Shown in pieces: positions 1 through 8,944 of a stretch of DNA of 64,000 nucleotides. The notes beneath the pieces are model-generated. The model was not told the DNA's origin. It did not search any database and worked only from the letters and a program-made list of their open reading frames with translations. This stretch comes from Flavobacterium ginsenosidimutans (GTDB lineage: Bacteria > Bacteroidota > Bacteroidia > Flavobacteriales > Flavobacteriaceae), in contig NZ_QJRJ01000071.1 of NCBI RefSeq assembly GCF_003254625.1, positions 119,478-183,477 on the forward strand. The letters run 5' to 3'. Every line of letters begins with the position of its first letter. Within the stretch, counting starts at the first letter, position 1. Both the position numbers and the translations under genes were made by a program.

Positions 1-863
1 AAAGAAATCGTTTTATCGTAAAATGTAATTCGGATTCCGAAAAGTAATATAATTCCGCCGAAAACCATCTGTAAAGTTATTTGTTCTTCCAAAAACAACC
101 AAGCTAAAATTGAGGTAATTACAGCTTGACTTAACAAACTTAGTGAAACTCTTGTTGCACGCATGTGCTGAGTGGCGTAACTAATCGAAAGCCAAGCACA
201 CAATTGGCAAATAACAGCTTGAAGCACGAGAACAAACCAGCCAGCATTTGAAAACCCAGTAAAAGGTTCGCCCAATGCATAACATAAAATTCCTAAATAG
301 ATGCTTGAAGCGAATAAACTAATCGTCATAAACGAAAGAACATCGACTTCTGAAAGTACATTTTTGCTAACCAAAAGATAAATGGAATACAGAATGCCAG
401 ATAAAACGGCAAATAGAAATGCTTTATCAAAGTTTAAATCGATAAAAAATTCAAAACCGACCAAAGTGACCATTCCGAATAAAGCGACTAATGTTCCGAT
501 CCAAAAATTTGTTGCGGGTTTTGCTTTTAGAAAAAAGAAAGAACCAACTCCAACCCAAACCGGAGATAAATTGGTCAACAAAGAAGCTTGAGTCGCGCTT
601 GATTCCTGAATGGCGATATTCCAAACCGCAACATCAGACGAAAATAAAACACCACAAAGTATTGCCAAAAGAGCAAATTTTAGTTTTGGAAGTTTAAAAT
701 TTCCGCTTAAAATAACATAAGGCAAAAGCAAAACAACTGCAAAAAACATTCGGTAAAAAGCCGAAATTAATCCTGGTGTTAAACGTAATTTTACCAATAT
801 CGGGAAAATAGATATGCAGAGTATACCGCAGATTAAAGCTAATCTTGGTTTTGTGAGTTTCAT
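1..863 (-). CDS. EamA/DMT-family transporter, 3' end cut off by window edge
   Basis: An open frame of 287 codons starts at ATG 863 on the minus strand and runs off the left edge without a stop. My translation begins MKLTKPRLALICGILCISIF and shows alternating hydrophobic helices with short charged loops, about nine or ten in all. The second half carries the EamA-type pattern of a helix, SYATQHMRATRVSLSLLSQ and then the LFLEEQ segment, which is the duplicated half of a drug/metabolite transporter. EamA proteins are usually about 290-300 residues, so only a few residues should be missing. The family exports metabolites or amino acids through the inner membrane. The substrate cannot be told from the sequence. 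Confidence 0.85.
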   Translation of the reverse strand, partial: MKLTKPRLALICGILCISIFPILVKLRLTPGLISAFYRMFFAVVLLLPYVILSGNFKLPKLKFALLAILCGVLFSSDVAVWNIAIQESSATQASLLTNLSPVWVGVGSFFFLKAKPATNFWIGTLVALFGMVTLVGFEFFIDLNFDKAFLFAVLSGILYSIYLLVSKNVLSEVDVLSFMTISLFASSIYLGILCYALGEPFTGFSNAGWFVLVLQAVICQLCAWLSISYATQHMRATRVSLSLLSQAVITSILAWLFLEEQITLQMVFGGIILLFGIRITFYDKTIS

Positions 864-928
864 TAGATGTATTTTATTCTTTGATATTTTTTTTCAAAGA
901 TAGCTTAGAAAGCGAGTATTTTGAAACT

Positions 929-974
929 AAAAAGCGTGAATCGATTAAAAATAGTAAGTGATTCACGCTTTTTT
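929..974 (-). terminator. Rho-independent terminator of the 91-residue gene
   Basis: The arms AAAAAGCGTGAATC and GATTCACGCTTTTTT form a 12-14 bp stem around an AT-rich loop. On the minus strand the hairpin lies just after the stop at 981 and ends in a T-run. It separates the small gene from the transporter gene downstream. Confidence 0.75.
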
Positions 975-980
975 GTTGTT

Positions 981-1256
981 TTAAGCAGCTAAAATTTTAC
1001 TGCAGGCTTTCTGAATTTGTTTATCCGAAAACGGTTCGAGTGTTTCGGCAAGCATTTCACTGGTTTTGATGCATTCCATCATTTTTGATCTTAGCTCTTT
1101 GTCATCTCCCAATTCTGTTTCAAGAATTCGCTTGAAAATTTCAGATAGATAATTGGGCTGTTCTCTAAAATCTCCTTCAAACCAAAGGTCTGAAAGAAAT
1201 TTTGCCATCGATGGTATTACATCTTGATGTGTCCGTTTTTGATTTTCTTTAGTCAT
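981..1256 (-). CDS. Conserved hypothetical small protein
   Basis: This 91-residue protein has no signal peptide, membrane helix or motif that I recognise. It is mostly charged and predicted helical. The start ATG lies after an A/T-rich stretch typical of this genome, and the reading frame is closed by the terminator at 929-974. It stands alone between the dual-OB gene and the transporter gene, both on the same strand, with about 100 bases on each side. It is probably a cytoplasmic protein restricted to related flavobacteria. I do not assign a function. Confidence 0.6.
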   Translation of the reverse strand: MTKENQKRTHQDVIPSMAKFLSDLWFEGDFREQPNYLSEIFKRILETELGDDKELRSKMMECIKTSEMLAETLEPFSDKQIQKACSKILAA

Positions 1257-1353
1257 TCTCTTAAAGTTTTAATTAAAAATCCTTAAGGGTATTTTTTGCG
1301 GAGCAAACTTATAAAACAAAAACCTAATAAATAAGAAAAACCTGTATTTTTTA

Positions 1354-2169
1354 TCAAAAGAGAGAGTATTGGCTTTTTATTTTAGGATAAAAAATGCCAA
1401 TAATTACAAAAGGATTATTAGATCTTCTTCTATGCCATTGCATAGTTGTTCCTAAAAAAAGATATATGTCATGTTCATTAGAAAAAGTATCAAAGTATTT
1501 ATTTTTAACTTTCTCTATAGCTTCTTTTTCATTGTTATTACTCTTAGCCAAGCAATTCCAATATAATTCAAAAATTTCCCAATCTTCAATCATCAATCGG
1601 CAAGATTTGCCTTCGTCATCTTCAAATAAATAATAAAATTTATATGGTGCTTTCCTGATAATTTTTTCAGGATTACTATCAATTTCTGCAAAAAGGTTAG
1701 TTTGTTTTCTTAATTCAAGCCATTCATTTTTCCATTCTTTGGAATCATTTTCAATTTCAAAAGCAGTAATTTTTGTTGGCTTAAAAGTTGCTAAGGAAAT
1801 ATTTGCAGGAGCTTTAGAATCATTTATAAGTTTATCTCTATTGGTATAAATATTTTTTAGACAGAAAAGTTTCCTTTCTTCCCAAAAGTTATTTGTGTTT
1901 ATAGTATTATAAATTTTTATGTCGTAGTTATTTGGAGAATAACTTTCGGGACGAAAATCGTCTGTTCTTTTTTTTAGATCTAATTCTACCCAAGTATACT
2001 TTTTAAATCCGGTTTCTTTTTTTACTTGATTAAGAAAACTTAATGGAACAGGATAAATTCTTATCCAAGTTCCATCTTCTAATAATCCAGCTGTACAAAC
2101 CAATTCATCATAGCTTCTAGATGGTAATGGATAAGTAGTAACCGTTATTAGAATTTTCTTTATTGGCAT
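1354..2169 (-). CDS. Dual-OB-fold-like protein, partner of the DUF488 gene
   Basis: The 271-residue product begins with a beta-strand-like segment (ILITVTTYPLPS) followed by YDELVCTAGLLEDGTWIRIY and a later RPESY motif. This pattern, with a conserved cysteine and a GTWIRIYP core, matches what I remember of proteins annotated as dual OB-containing domain proteins. The family recall is moderately sure and the function is not known to me. OB folds usually bind nucleic acid. Its start lies only 3 bases after the stop of the DUF488 gene, so the two are translated as one operon. The gene is visibly more AT-rich than metG upstream, which hints at accessory origin. A role in nucleic-acid-directed defence or repair is inference only. 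Confidence 0.6.
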   Translation of the reverse strand: MPIKKILITVTTYPLPSRSYDELVCTAGLLEDGTWIRIYPVPLSFLNQVKKETGFKKYTWVELDLKKRTDDFRPESYSPNNYDIKIYNTINTNNFWEERKLFCLKNIYTNRDKLINDSKAPANISLATFKPTKITAFEIENDSKEWKNEWLELRKQTNLFAEIDSNPEKIIRKAPYKFYYLFEDDEGKSCRLMIEDWEIFELYWNCLAKSNNNEKEAIEKVKNKYFDTFSNEHDIYLFLGTTMQWHRRRSNNPFVIIGIFYPKIKSQYSLF

Positions 2170-2172
2170 AAA

Positions 2173-3060
2173 TTATAGATGCTCTAGTTTATAGTTGAAA
2201 CCTTTTAAGTTTGTTATTGCTTCTGATAAATGCTTTCGATGGCATTGACAAACATCAGCTTCGAAACAAGTTAAAGCAATTCTTTTATTAGTTTTAAGCA
2301 GATTTAGAATTTCTATTTGATTATCTAATGTTTCACCTAAATTTTGTACTCTATATTTGTCAAACAAAACATCATAATCTATTTGAGATTTGAGTTCTTG
2401 CCTTTGATCAGAATCAATACCTACTTCAGGAATATGGATGTATTCTATTCCTACACCATTACAAGCATTTTTTAATTGACTTTTACTAAAGCCATACTTC
2501 ATACTTAGTGCATTTTTTCTGACATCACATAGAACCTTTATATTATTTTTTATTAGTTTGTTAAGGTAACTTTCTAAAGATATTCCTTCATAACCAATGG
2601 TAAATAAAACAACTTCCTCGTCAAAAGATCGATAATTATTTAAGTTTTCAATTTCAGATTCACTTAAATAATTTTGTGCAATTATGCTATTTATAGCGAA
2701 ATAAGGATATCTTTTATATGTAAGATTAATCAAATCTTCGCTTGTTTTATTAGCATAGATTATTCTAAAATCACTAATTATCTTTTTATCTTCTTTCGTT
2801 AATTCATTCAAATAATTTACATCGTCTTCTTTTTTCCAAGATTTATCACTTTCACTTACATTTCCATATTTTTTTAATGTAAGTAGGTCTGCGTTTGCTT
2901 GAAAAGAGAAACATCCCATTCTATATGGCACGAAATCATATGTTTTCTTTTGTCTTTGTGAACGTGTATATAGAAATAAGAGTTTTTGAAGTTGAATTTT
3001 TTCTAATTCACCGTCAAAAACCTGAATCAAAGATAGTAAGATTTTTCTTCTGTAATACAT
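2173..3060 (-). CDS. DUF488 domain protein with extra N-terminal domain
   Basis: Residues from about 150 to the end form a clear DUF488 domain: TIGYEGISLESYLNKL, then LCDVRKNALS, the GFSK segment, EYIHIPEVG, and the closing cysteine/histidine motif CFEADVCQCHRKHL. The first 110 residues (RKILLSLIQVF, LQKLLFLYTRS, then a YDFVPYRMGCFSFQA segment) look like a small winged-helix domain of the type seen in DUF4065/SocA-like antitoxins, but this is a weak match. DUF488 proteins have no settled activity. The gene begins 25 bases after the metG stop with no terminator between them and is followed 3 bases later by the dual-OB gene. Low G+C relative to metG suggests an inserted accessory cassette. Confidence 0.8.
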   Translation of the reverse strand: MYYRRKILLSLIQVFDGELEKIQLQKLLFLYTRSQRQKKTYDFVPYRMGCFSFQANADLLTLKKYGNVSESDKSWKKEDDVNYLNELTKEDKKIISDFRIIYANKTSEDLINLTYKRYPYFAINSIIAQNYLSESEIENLNNYRSFDEEVVLFTIGYEGISLESYLNKLIKNNIKVLCDVRKNALSMKYGFSKSQLKNACNGVGIEYIHIPEVGIDSDQRQELKSQIDYDVLFDKYRVQNLGETLDNQIEILNLLKTNKRIALTCFEADVCQCHRKHLSEAITNLKGFNYKLEHL

Positions 3061-3085
3061 GTTTGTGATATAATTTTAAAAATCT

Positions 3086-5221
3086 TTAGTTTACCGTAGC
3101 TCCGTTCGGTGCATCAGCATCTGGATTTACAAAAACCAGTTTTCCTTCAGCGTTTGTTGTCATTAAGATCATTCCTTGACTTTCAACACCGCGTAAAGCT
3201 CTTGGAGCAAGGTTTGCTAATACAGAAACACGTTTTCCGATAATTTCTTCTGGAGAAAAACTTTCAGCAATTCCTGAAACAATCGTACAAACATCGATTC
3301 CGGTATCAACTTTAAGAACCAGAAGTTTGTTTGCTTTTGGCATTTTTTCAGCTTCCAAAATAGTTCCGATACGAATATCCATTTTCGCAAAATCATCAAA
3401 CTGAATTAAATCTTTTTGCGGTTCTGGTTGTTTGCTTTCAGCTAAATTAGCTGTTTTTGTTGCTTCCAATTTATCTATTTGTTTTTGTATTTCTTCGTCT
3501 TCAATTTTAGCGAAAAGCAATTCTGCCTCGCCAATTTTATGGCCTGCCGGAATTAAATCTGAGTTTTCAGAAATATCATTCCAACCTAAAGTTTTATCAA
3601 TAAAAATGTCTTTTGCATCGCGATCTTTCTCTTTCAAGAATTTACTGAAACCTGCAAAATGTTCTTTAAGGTCAGCCAAATTCAAGATTTTAGAAAGTTT
3701 AGCAGCGGTAAAAGGTAAAAACGGTTCTGCTAAAACGCTCAATGCGGCAGCAATTTGCAACGCCACATACATTTGCGTTTTTACACGCTCTGGATTGTCT
3801 TTCATAACTTTCCAAGGCTCTTCGTCTGCTAAATATTTATTTCCTAAACGAGCCACATTCATCAATTCGCCCAAAGCTTCACGGAATCTGTAACGCTCCA
3901 CCGAACTTGAAATCACAGCTGGATACGCTTTTAATTCTGCTAAAGTTTGTTCGTCAATTTCTGTAAATTCATTCGGAGTTGGAATAATTCCATCGTAGTA
4001 TTTATTGGTTAAAACCACAACACGATTAATGAAGTTTCCAAAAACAGCAACCAATTCGTTGTTATTTCTAGCCTGGAAATCTTTCCAAGTAAAATCGTTA
4101 TCTTTTGTTTCAGGAGCATTTGATGTTAATGCATAACGCAAAACATCTTGCTTATCTGGAAACTCTTCTAAATATTCGTGTAACCAAACCGCCCAGTTTT
4201 TAGAAGTCGAAAGTTTGTTTCCTTCCAAATTCAAGAACTCATTTGCAGGAACGTTGTCTGGTAAAATATAGCTTCCTTCAGCTTTTAGCATCGCTGGGAA
4301 AATGATACAATGGAAAACAATATTGTCTTTTCCGATAAAGTGAACCAATTTCGTTTCTTGATCTTTCCAATACGGTTCCCAATCTTTTCCTTCGCGCGCA
4401 GCCCATTCTTTCGTAGAAGAAATGTAACCAATCGGCGCGTCAAACCAAACATATAATTTTTTGCCTTCCGCACCTTCAACAGGAACATCAATTCCCCAAT
4501 CTAAGTCACGTGTTACGGCGCGAGGCTCTAATCCTGCGTCGATCCAAGATTTTACTTGTCCATAAACATTGGTTTTCCAATCGTTTTTATGACCTTCTAA
4601 AATCCATTTGGTTAAGAAATCAGAATATCTATCTAAAGGTAAAAACCAGTGTTTTGTTTCTTTAAGAATTGGAGTTTCTCCCGTAATTGTCGATTTTGGA
4701 TTAATTAAATCCGTAGCGTTTAAAGTAGATCCGCAATTTTCGCACTGATCTCCGTAAGCTCCATCATTACCACATTTTGGACAAGTTCCCACAACAAAAC
4801 GATCTGCTAAAAACTGATTTGCTTTTGCATCGTATAATTGTTCGGTAACTTCTTCAATAAAATCGCCTTTATCATATAATGTTCTAAAGAATTCCGAAGC
4901 CGTATCATGATGAATTTTAGCCGAAGTTCTTGAATAATTGTTGAATGAAATCCCAAAATCTTCAAACGATTTACGGATAATTCCATCATATTTATCAATA
5001 ACCTGCTGTGGTGTAATTCCTTCTTTTTTGGCTTTCATCGAAATTGCAACCCCGTGTTCATCGCTTCCGCAAATAAATGCTACATCTTTTCCTTGCAATC
5101 TTAAATATCTCGAATATATATCTGCAGGCACATAAACTCCCGCCAAGTGCCCAATATGAATAGGTCCGTTGGTGTAAGGCAATGCCGCCGTGATCGTATA
5201 TCTCTTTGGATTCTGTGTCAT
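3086..5221 (-). CDS. metG: Methionyl-tRNA synthetase
   Basis: This 711-residue class I synthetase charges tRNA-Met with methionine in the cytoplasm. The HIGH motif is at residues 22-25, the KMSKS equivalent KLSTSK at about 336-341, and a zinc knuckle with CPKCG and CENCG pairs follows the catalytic half-fold near residues 146-165. After the helical anticodon domain, a charged linker leads to a C-terminal tRNA-binding domain (from about residue 605, [18 protein letters not shown]) of the EMAP-II/Trbp111 type. Length and domain order are those of the long dimeric bacterial form. It heads a minus-strand run that includes the DUF488 cassette, with no visible terminator between. Confidence 0.98.
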   Translation of the reverse strand: MTQNPKRYTITAALPYTNGPIHIGHLAGVYVPADIYSRYLRLQGKDVAFICGSDEHGVAISMKAKKEGITPQQVIDKYDGIIRKSFEDFGISFNNYSRTSAKIHHDTASEFFRTLYDKGDFIEEVTEQLYDAKANQFLADRFVVGTCPKCGNDGAYGDQCENCGSTLNATDLINPKSTITGETPILKETKHWFLPLDRYSDFLTKWILEGHKNDWKTNVYGQVKSWIDAGLEPRAVTRDLDWGIDVPVEGAEGKKLYVWFDAPIGYISSTKEWAAREGKDWEPYWKDQETKLVHFIGKDNIVFHCIIFPAMLKAEGSYILPDNVPANEFLNLEGNKLSTSKNWAVWLHEYLEEFPDKQDVLRYALTSNAPETKDNDFTWKDFQARNNNELVAVFGNFINRVVVLTNKYYDGIIPTPNEFTEIDEQTLAELKAYPAVISSSVERYRFREALGELMNVARLGNKYLADEEPWKVMKDNPERVKTQMYVALQIAAALSVLAEPFLPFTAAKLSKILNLADLKEHFAGFSKFLKEKDRDAKDIFIDKTLGWNDISENSDLIPAGHKIGEAELLFAKIEDEEIQKQIDKLEATKTANLAESKQPEPQKDLIQFDDFAKMDIRIGTILEAEKMPKANKLLVLKVDTGIDVCTIVSGIAESFSPEEIIGKRVSVLANLAPRALRGVESQGMILMTTNAEGKLVFVNPDADAPNGATVN

Positions 5222-5372
5222 TAATATGAATTTTAGAGTGCAAAAATAAGCAATAGAATTGAGATTTTAATATTGCACGGAGATTCACTGGAGTTTTTAC
5301 TGAGAATTGTGATGTTTTAATCTCGCAAAGTCGCAAAGTTTTTGTTTTAAGTAAATAGGTAATCGTAAATAT

Positions 5373-5422
5373 TTGTCATTTCGACGAAGGAGAAATCTCC
5401 GCAAGTAGCTCGACAAAGATTG
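5373..5422. repeat. Single arm of a dispersed intergenic repeat
   Basis: The sequence TTGTCATTTCGACGAAGG, followed by AGCTCGACAAAGATTGG, resembles one half of the inverted repeat at 7208-7310. Both contain a GTCAT-type start and the shared tail CGACAAAGATTGG. Repeats beginning GTCATTTCGA or GTCATCCTGA are common between Bacteroidota genes. The matching second arm is missing here. Confidence 0.55.
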
Positions 5423-5436
5423 GCTAAGCTTTTTAT

Positions 5437-5646
5437 TAAGCCATAGATTAAAAGGATTAAAAAGATTTTAATTTTAGATATGAATTGCCTCCAGCTTTAG
5501 CCGGAGGTTATGTAATTTGAAGGGGTAGGGCTTTAGCCAAACACACGTATTTTTGGCTAAAGCCATTTTGTAGCATCATTATTATTACATCCAGCTAAAG
5601 CTGGACGCAATTCAAAAATCATTTTAATCCTCTTAATCTGTGGCTA
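5437..5646. repeat. Composite structured element, copy 1 (GCTTTAGC hairpin core with inverted arms)
   Basis: The core (5482-5613) contains three stem-forming segments. GAATTGCCTCCAGCTTTAGC at the left is inverted relative to CCAGCTAAAGCTGGACGCAA at the right, and GGCTTTAGCC pairs with GGCTAAAGCC in the middle. The core is flanked by imperfect inverted arms made of AGATTAAAAGG-like units (5437-5471 and 5614-5646). The same core, with different arms, recurs at 40066-40337. The element ends 50 bases before the glycosidase start codon. It resembles a REP/BIME or MITE-like element. No transposase is encoded nearby. Confidence 0.75.
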
Positions 5647-5656
5647 AATTATATCT

Positions 5657-5679
5657 TATAGTCTTTTTGACTATATTTG
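5657..5679 (+). promoter_or_regulatory. Candidate operator overlapping the -7 box of the GH43 gene
   Basis: TATAGTC and GACTATA form a perfect 7-base inverted repeat around TTTTT (5657-5675). Its right half overlaps TATATTTG (5672-5679), a good match to the Bacteroidota TAnnTTTG -7 element, 16 bases before the start codon. A repressor or activator bound here would control the glycosidase gene. No clear -33 TTG is present at the usual distance, which would fit an activator-dependent promoter. Confidence 0.45.
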
Positions 5680-5695
5680 AAAAAAATATCAAAAC

Positions 5696-7198
5696 ATGAA
5701 AAAAATATATCTAACCTTTTTAATACTGTTTTCGTATTGTGTTTATTCTCAATCACAACCAGAAAAAAGTCTAAAACAAAATCAATATTCAAACCCAATT
5801 TTTGCGGGAGATTATCCAGACCCGAGTTTGTTGCGTGACGGAAAAGATTATTATGTCGTTCATTCTTCGTTCGATTATTATCCTGGACTTTTAATCTGGC
5901 ATTCGACCGATTTGATGAATTGGGAACCTGTTACAAATGCACTTCATAAATATGTTGGAGCAGTTTGGGCGCCAGATTTAATTAAGTACAACAATAAATA
6001 TTACATCTATTTTCCTGCCAATAATACCAATTTTGTCGTAACTGCCGATTCTATAAATGGTCCGTGGAGCGAACCTGTAGATTTGAAAATCGGGAATATA
6101 GATCCCGGACATATTACAGACGATAAAGGAAACCGATTTTTATATTTCAGCAACGGCGGTTATGTTGCTTTATCAAAAGACGGACTTTCGGTAACAAGCG
6201 AATTAAAACACGTTTACGATGGCTGGAAAATTCCGCGCGAATGGAGCATCGAATGTTTTTGTATGGAAGGCCCAAAATTATTTAAACGAGGAGAATATTA
6301 TTATTTGACCGTTGCTGAAGGTGGAACTGCAGGTCCAGCGACAAGTCATATGGTAATTTCAGCAAGATCAAAATCGCCTTTTGGACCTTGGGAAAACTCG
6401 TCTTATAATCCGATTGTGAGAACCAACAGCAGTTCTGAAACTTGGTGGTCAAAAGGACATAGTACTATTTTTGAAGATGCCAACGGAAAATGGTGGATGA
6501 TTTTTCACGGTTATGAAAAAGATTATTACAACTTAGGAAGACAAACTTTACTTCAGCCAGTAGAATGGACAAAAGACGGCTGGTATAAAATTCCAGATAA
6601 TATCGAGACGGATAAACCAATTGCAAAACCAGAAGGTAAAACACTTCCTGAATTTTCTTTAAGCGACAATTTTGAAGGTTCGGCTCTTAAACCGCAATGG
6701 AAATTTTATAGTGGGGTAGAAGCTTCAAGATTTAAAGTTGCGAATAACACTTTGACTATTGAAGGAAAAGGCGACGGAGTAGGAAACAGTTCGCCTCTTG
6801 TAATTGTTCCGGGCGGACATTCTTATTCTGCGGAAGTAGAAATGGAAATAGAAGGCAATGCAGTAGGCGGATTAACGCTTTTTTACGATAATAGATATTA
6901 CTCTGGAATATTAGCCGATCAAAACAATATCTTGGCGAATTTGAGAGGTTGGCAGTTTCCAACGGAGAAAAATACTCATACGCGAAAAGTCTTTCTTAAA
7001 CTAAAAAACATCAAGAACACAGTAGATATGTTTTACAGCATTGATGGAAAAGATTGGAAGAAAATCGAAAACTCTGTAGAAGTTTCAGGATATAATCATA
7101 ATGTCTTAAGCGGGTTTTTGGGATTAAGAATTGGTCTTTGTTCGATTGGAAAGGGAAGTGTGAAGTTTAAGAATTTTGTTTATAAAACTTTAGAGTAA
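5696..7198 (+). CDS. Secreted glycoside hydrolase family 43 (beta-xylosidase/arabinofuranosidase-like)
   Basis: The 500-residue protein has a signal peptide ending near YSQ at residue 19. A five-bladed GH43 propeller follows, with catalytic base Asp42 in YPDPS, the pKa-tuning Asp136 in GNIDPGH and acid Glu191 in CMEGPKL. From about residue 325 a second beta-rich domain of the xylosidase C-terminal, concanavalin-like type runs to the end. Such enzymes remove xylose or arabinose from plant polysaccharides. No SusC/D pair or other glycosidase adjoins it, so it is not part of a local polysaccharide utilisation locus. The upstream palindrome and repeat element may regulate it. The family is sure but the exact substrate is open. 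Confidence 0.92.
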   Translation: MKKIYLTFLILFSYCVYSQSQPEKSLKQNQYSNPIFAGDYPDPSLLRDGKDYYVVHSSFDYYPGLLIWHSTDLMNWEPVTNALHKYVGAVWAPDLIKYNNKYYIYFPANNTNFVVTADSINGPWSEPVDLKIGNIDPGHITDDKGNRFLYFSNGGYVALSKDGLSVTSELKHVYDGWKIPREWSIECFCMEGPKLFKRGEYYYLTVAEGGTAGPATSHMVISARSKSPFGPWENSSYNPIVRTNSSSETWWSKGHSTIFEDANGKWWMIFHGYEKDYYNLGRQTLLQPVEWTKDGWYKIPDNIETDKPIAKPEGKTLPEFSLSDNFEGSALKPQWKFYSGVEASRFKVANNTLTIEGKGDGVGNSSPLVIVPGGHSYSAEVEMEIEGNAVGGLTLFYDNRYYSGILADQNNILANLRGWQFPTEKNTHTRKVFLKLKNIKNTVDMFYSIDGKDWKKIENSVEVSGYNHNVLSGFLGLRIGLCSIGKGSVKFKNFVYKTLE

Positions 7199-7207
7199 TC
7201 GTTCCGT

Positions 7208-7310
7208 TTGTCATCCTGAGGAACGAAGGATCACACTAGAAATTCGACAAAGATTGGTGAATATTCTTTGCGGAGTTACGCGTGAGATCCTTCCTTCGTC
7301 AGGATGACAA
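7208..7310. repeat. Dispersed inverted repeat GTCATCCTGA type, probable terminator
   Basis: TTGTCATCCTGAGGAACGAA at the left pairs with TTCGTCAGGATGACAA at the right, leaving a 50-base loop that holds CGACAAAGATTGG. This is a common Bacteroidota intergenic inverted repeat. It starts 10 bases after the GH43 stop. A partial relative without the second arm is at 5373-5422. A GTCTTCGTGGCAAAA segment follows at 7338-7352 and recurs exactly at 20114-20128. Confidence 0.7.
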
Positions 7311-7443
7311 GATTGGGATTAAACTTTGCGCCTTCGCGTCTTCGTGGCAAAACCCACATAAAATAGAACCAGTTTAAACTACGTTTCACGCTTATAAATG
7401 AGAATATATTTCGCAATCTTTGCAGTCGAAAAAAACAAAATTT

Positions 7444-7671
7444 ATGAGCAAGGCTAAATTAATCATCAATAAAAATGGTTCAATAAAAATCGAAGGAGAT
7501 TTCGAAATTATGGATCCAGAAGGAACACTTTATGGCTTACAAGGAAGAACTGCATTAGGTCTTTGCCGTTGTGGACATTCTGCAAACAAACCATTTTGCG
7601 ATGGAGCACACCGAAACAACTTCGAACACGATTCAAAGGCATTTGATTTACCGCCAATGAAAACGAACTAA
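7444..7671 (+). CDS. CDGSH-type iron-sulfur domain protein
   Basis: The 75-residue protein carries one CDGSH motif: Cys41, Cys43, Cys52 and His56 in CRCGHSANKPFCDGAH. These are the three-cysteine, one-histidine ligands of a labile 2Fe-2S cluster. A short N-terminal beta region precedes it. The frame is open upstream to a TTG at 7420, but ATG 7444 after an A-rich stretch is the natural start and gives the usual family length. Members are redox or Fe-S transfer proteins in the cytoplasm. The gene stands alone and ends at a strong terminator. Confidence 0.9.
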   Translation: MSKAKLIINKNGSIKIEGDFEIMDPEGTLYGLQGRTALGLCRCGHSANKPFCDGAHRNNFEHDSKAFDLPPMKTN

Positions 7672-7697
7672 GAAGTTTTTCTAGTTTTAAATATTTT

Positions 7698-7727
7698 AAA
7701 CCGCATCCTGCCTGATGCGGTTTTTTT
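7698..7727 (+). terminator. Rho-independent terminator after the CDGSH gene
   Basis: AAACCGCATC and GATGCGGTTT form a 10 bp stem with a six-base loop, followed by a T-run, 27 bases after the stop codon. Confidence 0.9.
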
Positions 7728-7805
7728 ATGAAGTTTTTTTTTGAAAAGTAAGTTATTACTTAGGAAAACAATATTACATTTACGGCAACATTTAATTTTC
7801 CAAAA

Positions 7806-8936
7806 ATGAAAAAACTAATAATACCACTGCTGTTTTTATTTTTTAGTATGAGTCAGGCTCAAACTGTAAAAACAGTTTCTACAGATTGGACATCTATAAG
7901 TCAGACTATTGCTATTCAGACTTCTGTAAAGAAAAAATTTAAAGTAACTGCTTATGTTAAAGTCGAAACTACAGAACCAAAATCATGGGCGGGAGTTTGG
8001 GCTCGTGTTGATACCAAAAACGATGAAGATGGTTTTTTTGATAATATGAGCGACAGACCAGTAAAATCTAAAGAATGGAATTCATACACTGTTGAAGGAA
8101 CTGTCGATAAGAATAGTAAATCATTAAGTTTTGGAGGTTTATGTCTATTTGACGGGAAGTTTTACTTTGACAAATTTGAACTTTTTATTGAAAATGATAA
8201 AGGTGTTTACGAACCTGTGACTGTTTTAAATTCAAGTTTTGAAAGTCCGATAAGTAATGGAGATGTTCCAAAATGGATTCAAGGAATAAGCAACGATGCA
8301 ATTGTTAAAGTAAAAGAATATAAAATTACTTCGGACAAATCTAGTGTTGATGGAAAAAACAGTTTGCTTATAGAAGGAAAAGGAATAAAACCAAGATTAG
8401 AAGCTAAAATTGGAAATGTCGAAGGAGCATCTCCAAAAATTGCAGATATGATTTCTATGCTTGAAGATTTAAAAGCTCGTGTTGAGAGAACAGTAAAAAA
8501 CATGAGCCAATATGAAATTGATTATCTTCATGATGCAGAAGCAAACCGAATTGGAGCTTTGGTAATGCATTTGGCTGCAGCCGAAAAATATTATCAGGTC
8601 TTTACTTTTGAAAATAGAGATTTTAATGAAGAAGAAAAGAAAAAGTGGGGAAATGCTTTAGATTTGGATCAAGGCGGAAGAGACGAATTTAAAGGTCATG
8701 ATATTCAATATTATTTGGATATCTATAATGAAGTAAGAGCAAAAACAATTGAAGAATTAAAGAAAAGAGACGATGCTTGGTTTGCAGAAGTGCAAACAAG
8801 ATACGATTGGACAAACCAATATTGCTGGTTTCATGTTATGGAACATCAATCGAGTCATTTAGGTCAGATTTTGTTTCTGAAAAAGAGAATTCCGCCAGAA
8901 CAGAAAAAAACGTTACCACAGGAAATTAAAAAATAG
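7806..8936 (+). CDS. Secreted DinB-like protein with N-terminal beta domain
   Basis: A signal peptide (LLFLFFSMSQA) is followed by a roughly 150-residue beta-rich, carbohydrate-binding-like region. From about residue 215 there is a four-helix DinB/DUF664-type domain with the histidine signature: MHLAAAEKYYQ near the first metal-ligand helix and FHVMEHQSSHLGQILFLKK near the end. DinB proteins are metal-binding helical bundles, several of which are thiol transferases. Most are cytoplasmic, so a signal peptide plus an added sensor-like N-terminal region is unusual. The gene is transcribed alone toward the convergent phzF-like gene with a shared terminator between. Confidence 0.8.
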   Translation: MKKLIIPLLFLFFSMSQAQTVKTVSTDWTSISQTIAIQTSVKKKFKVTAYVKVETTEPKSWAGVWARVDTKNDEDGFFDNMSDRPVKSKEWNSYTVEGTVDKNSKSLSFGGLCLFDGKFYFDKFELFIENDKGVYEPVTVLNSSFESPISNGDVPKWIQGISNDAIVKVKEYKITSDKSSVDGKNSLLIEGKGIKPRLEAKIGNVEGASPKIADMISMLEDLKARVERTVKNMSQYEIDYLHDAEANRIGALVMHLAAAEKYYQVFTFENRDFNEEEKKKWGNALDLDQGGRDEFKGHDIQYYLDIYNEVRAKTIEELKKRDDAWFAEVQTRYDWTNQYCWFHVMEHQSSHLGQILFLKKRIPPEQKKTLPQEIKK

Positions 8937-8944
8937 AATAGATG

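Larger units (their letters stand above)
5222..5695. other. Intergenic region between divergent metG and GH43 genes
   Basis: This 474-base gap has no credible gene. From left to right it holds the metG upstream region, a CGCAAAG-type tandem repeat (TCTCGCAAAG then TCGCAAAG, about 5320-5340), one arm of a dispersed GTCATTTCGACGAAGG repeat (5373-5422), the structured element at 5437-5646 and the presumed operator and -7 box of the glycosidase gene at 5657-5679. Confidence 0.7.

Noticed and set aside
3432..3893. 153-codon plus-strand open frame inside metG
   Set aside because: It lies antisense to conserved metG sequence, has serine- and lysine-rich low-complexity composition and no family pattern.
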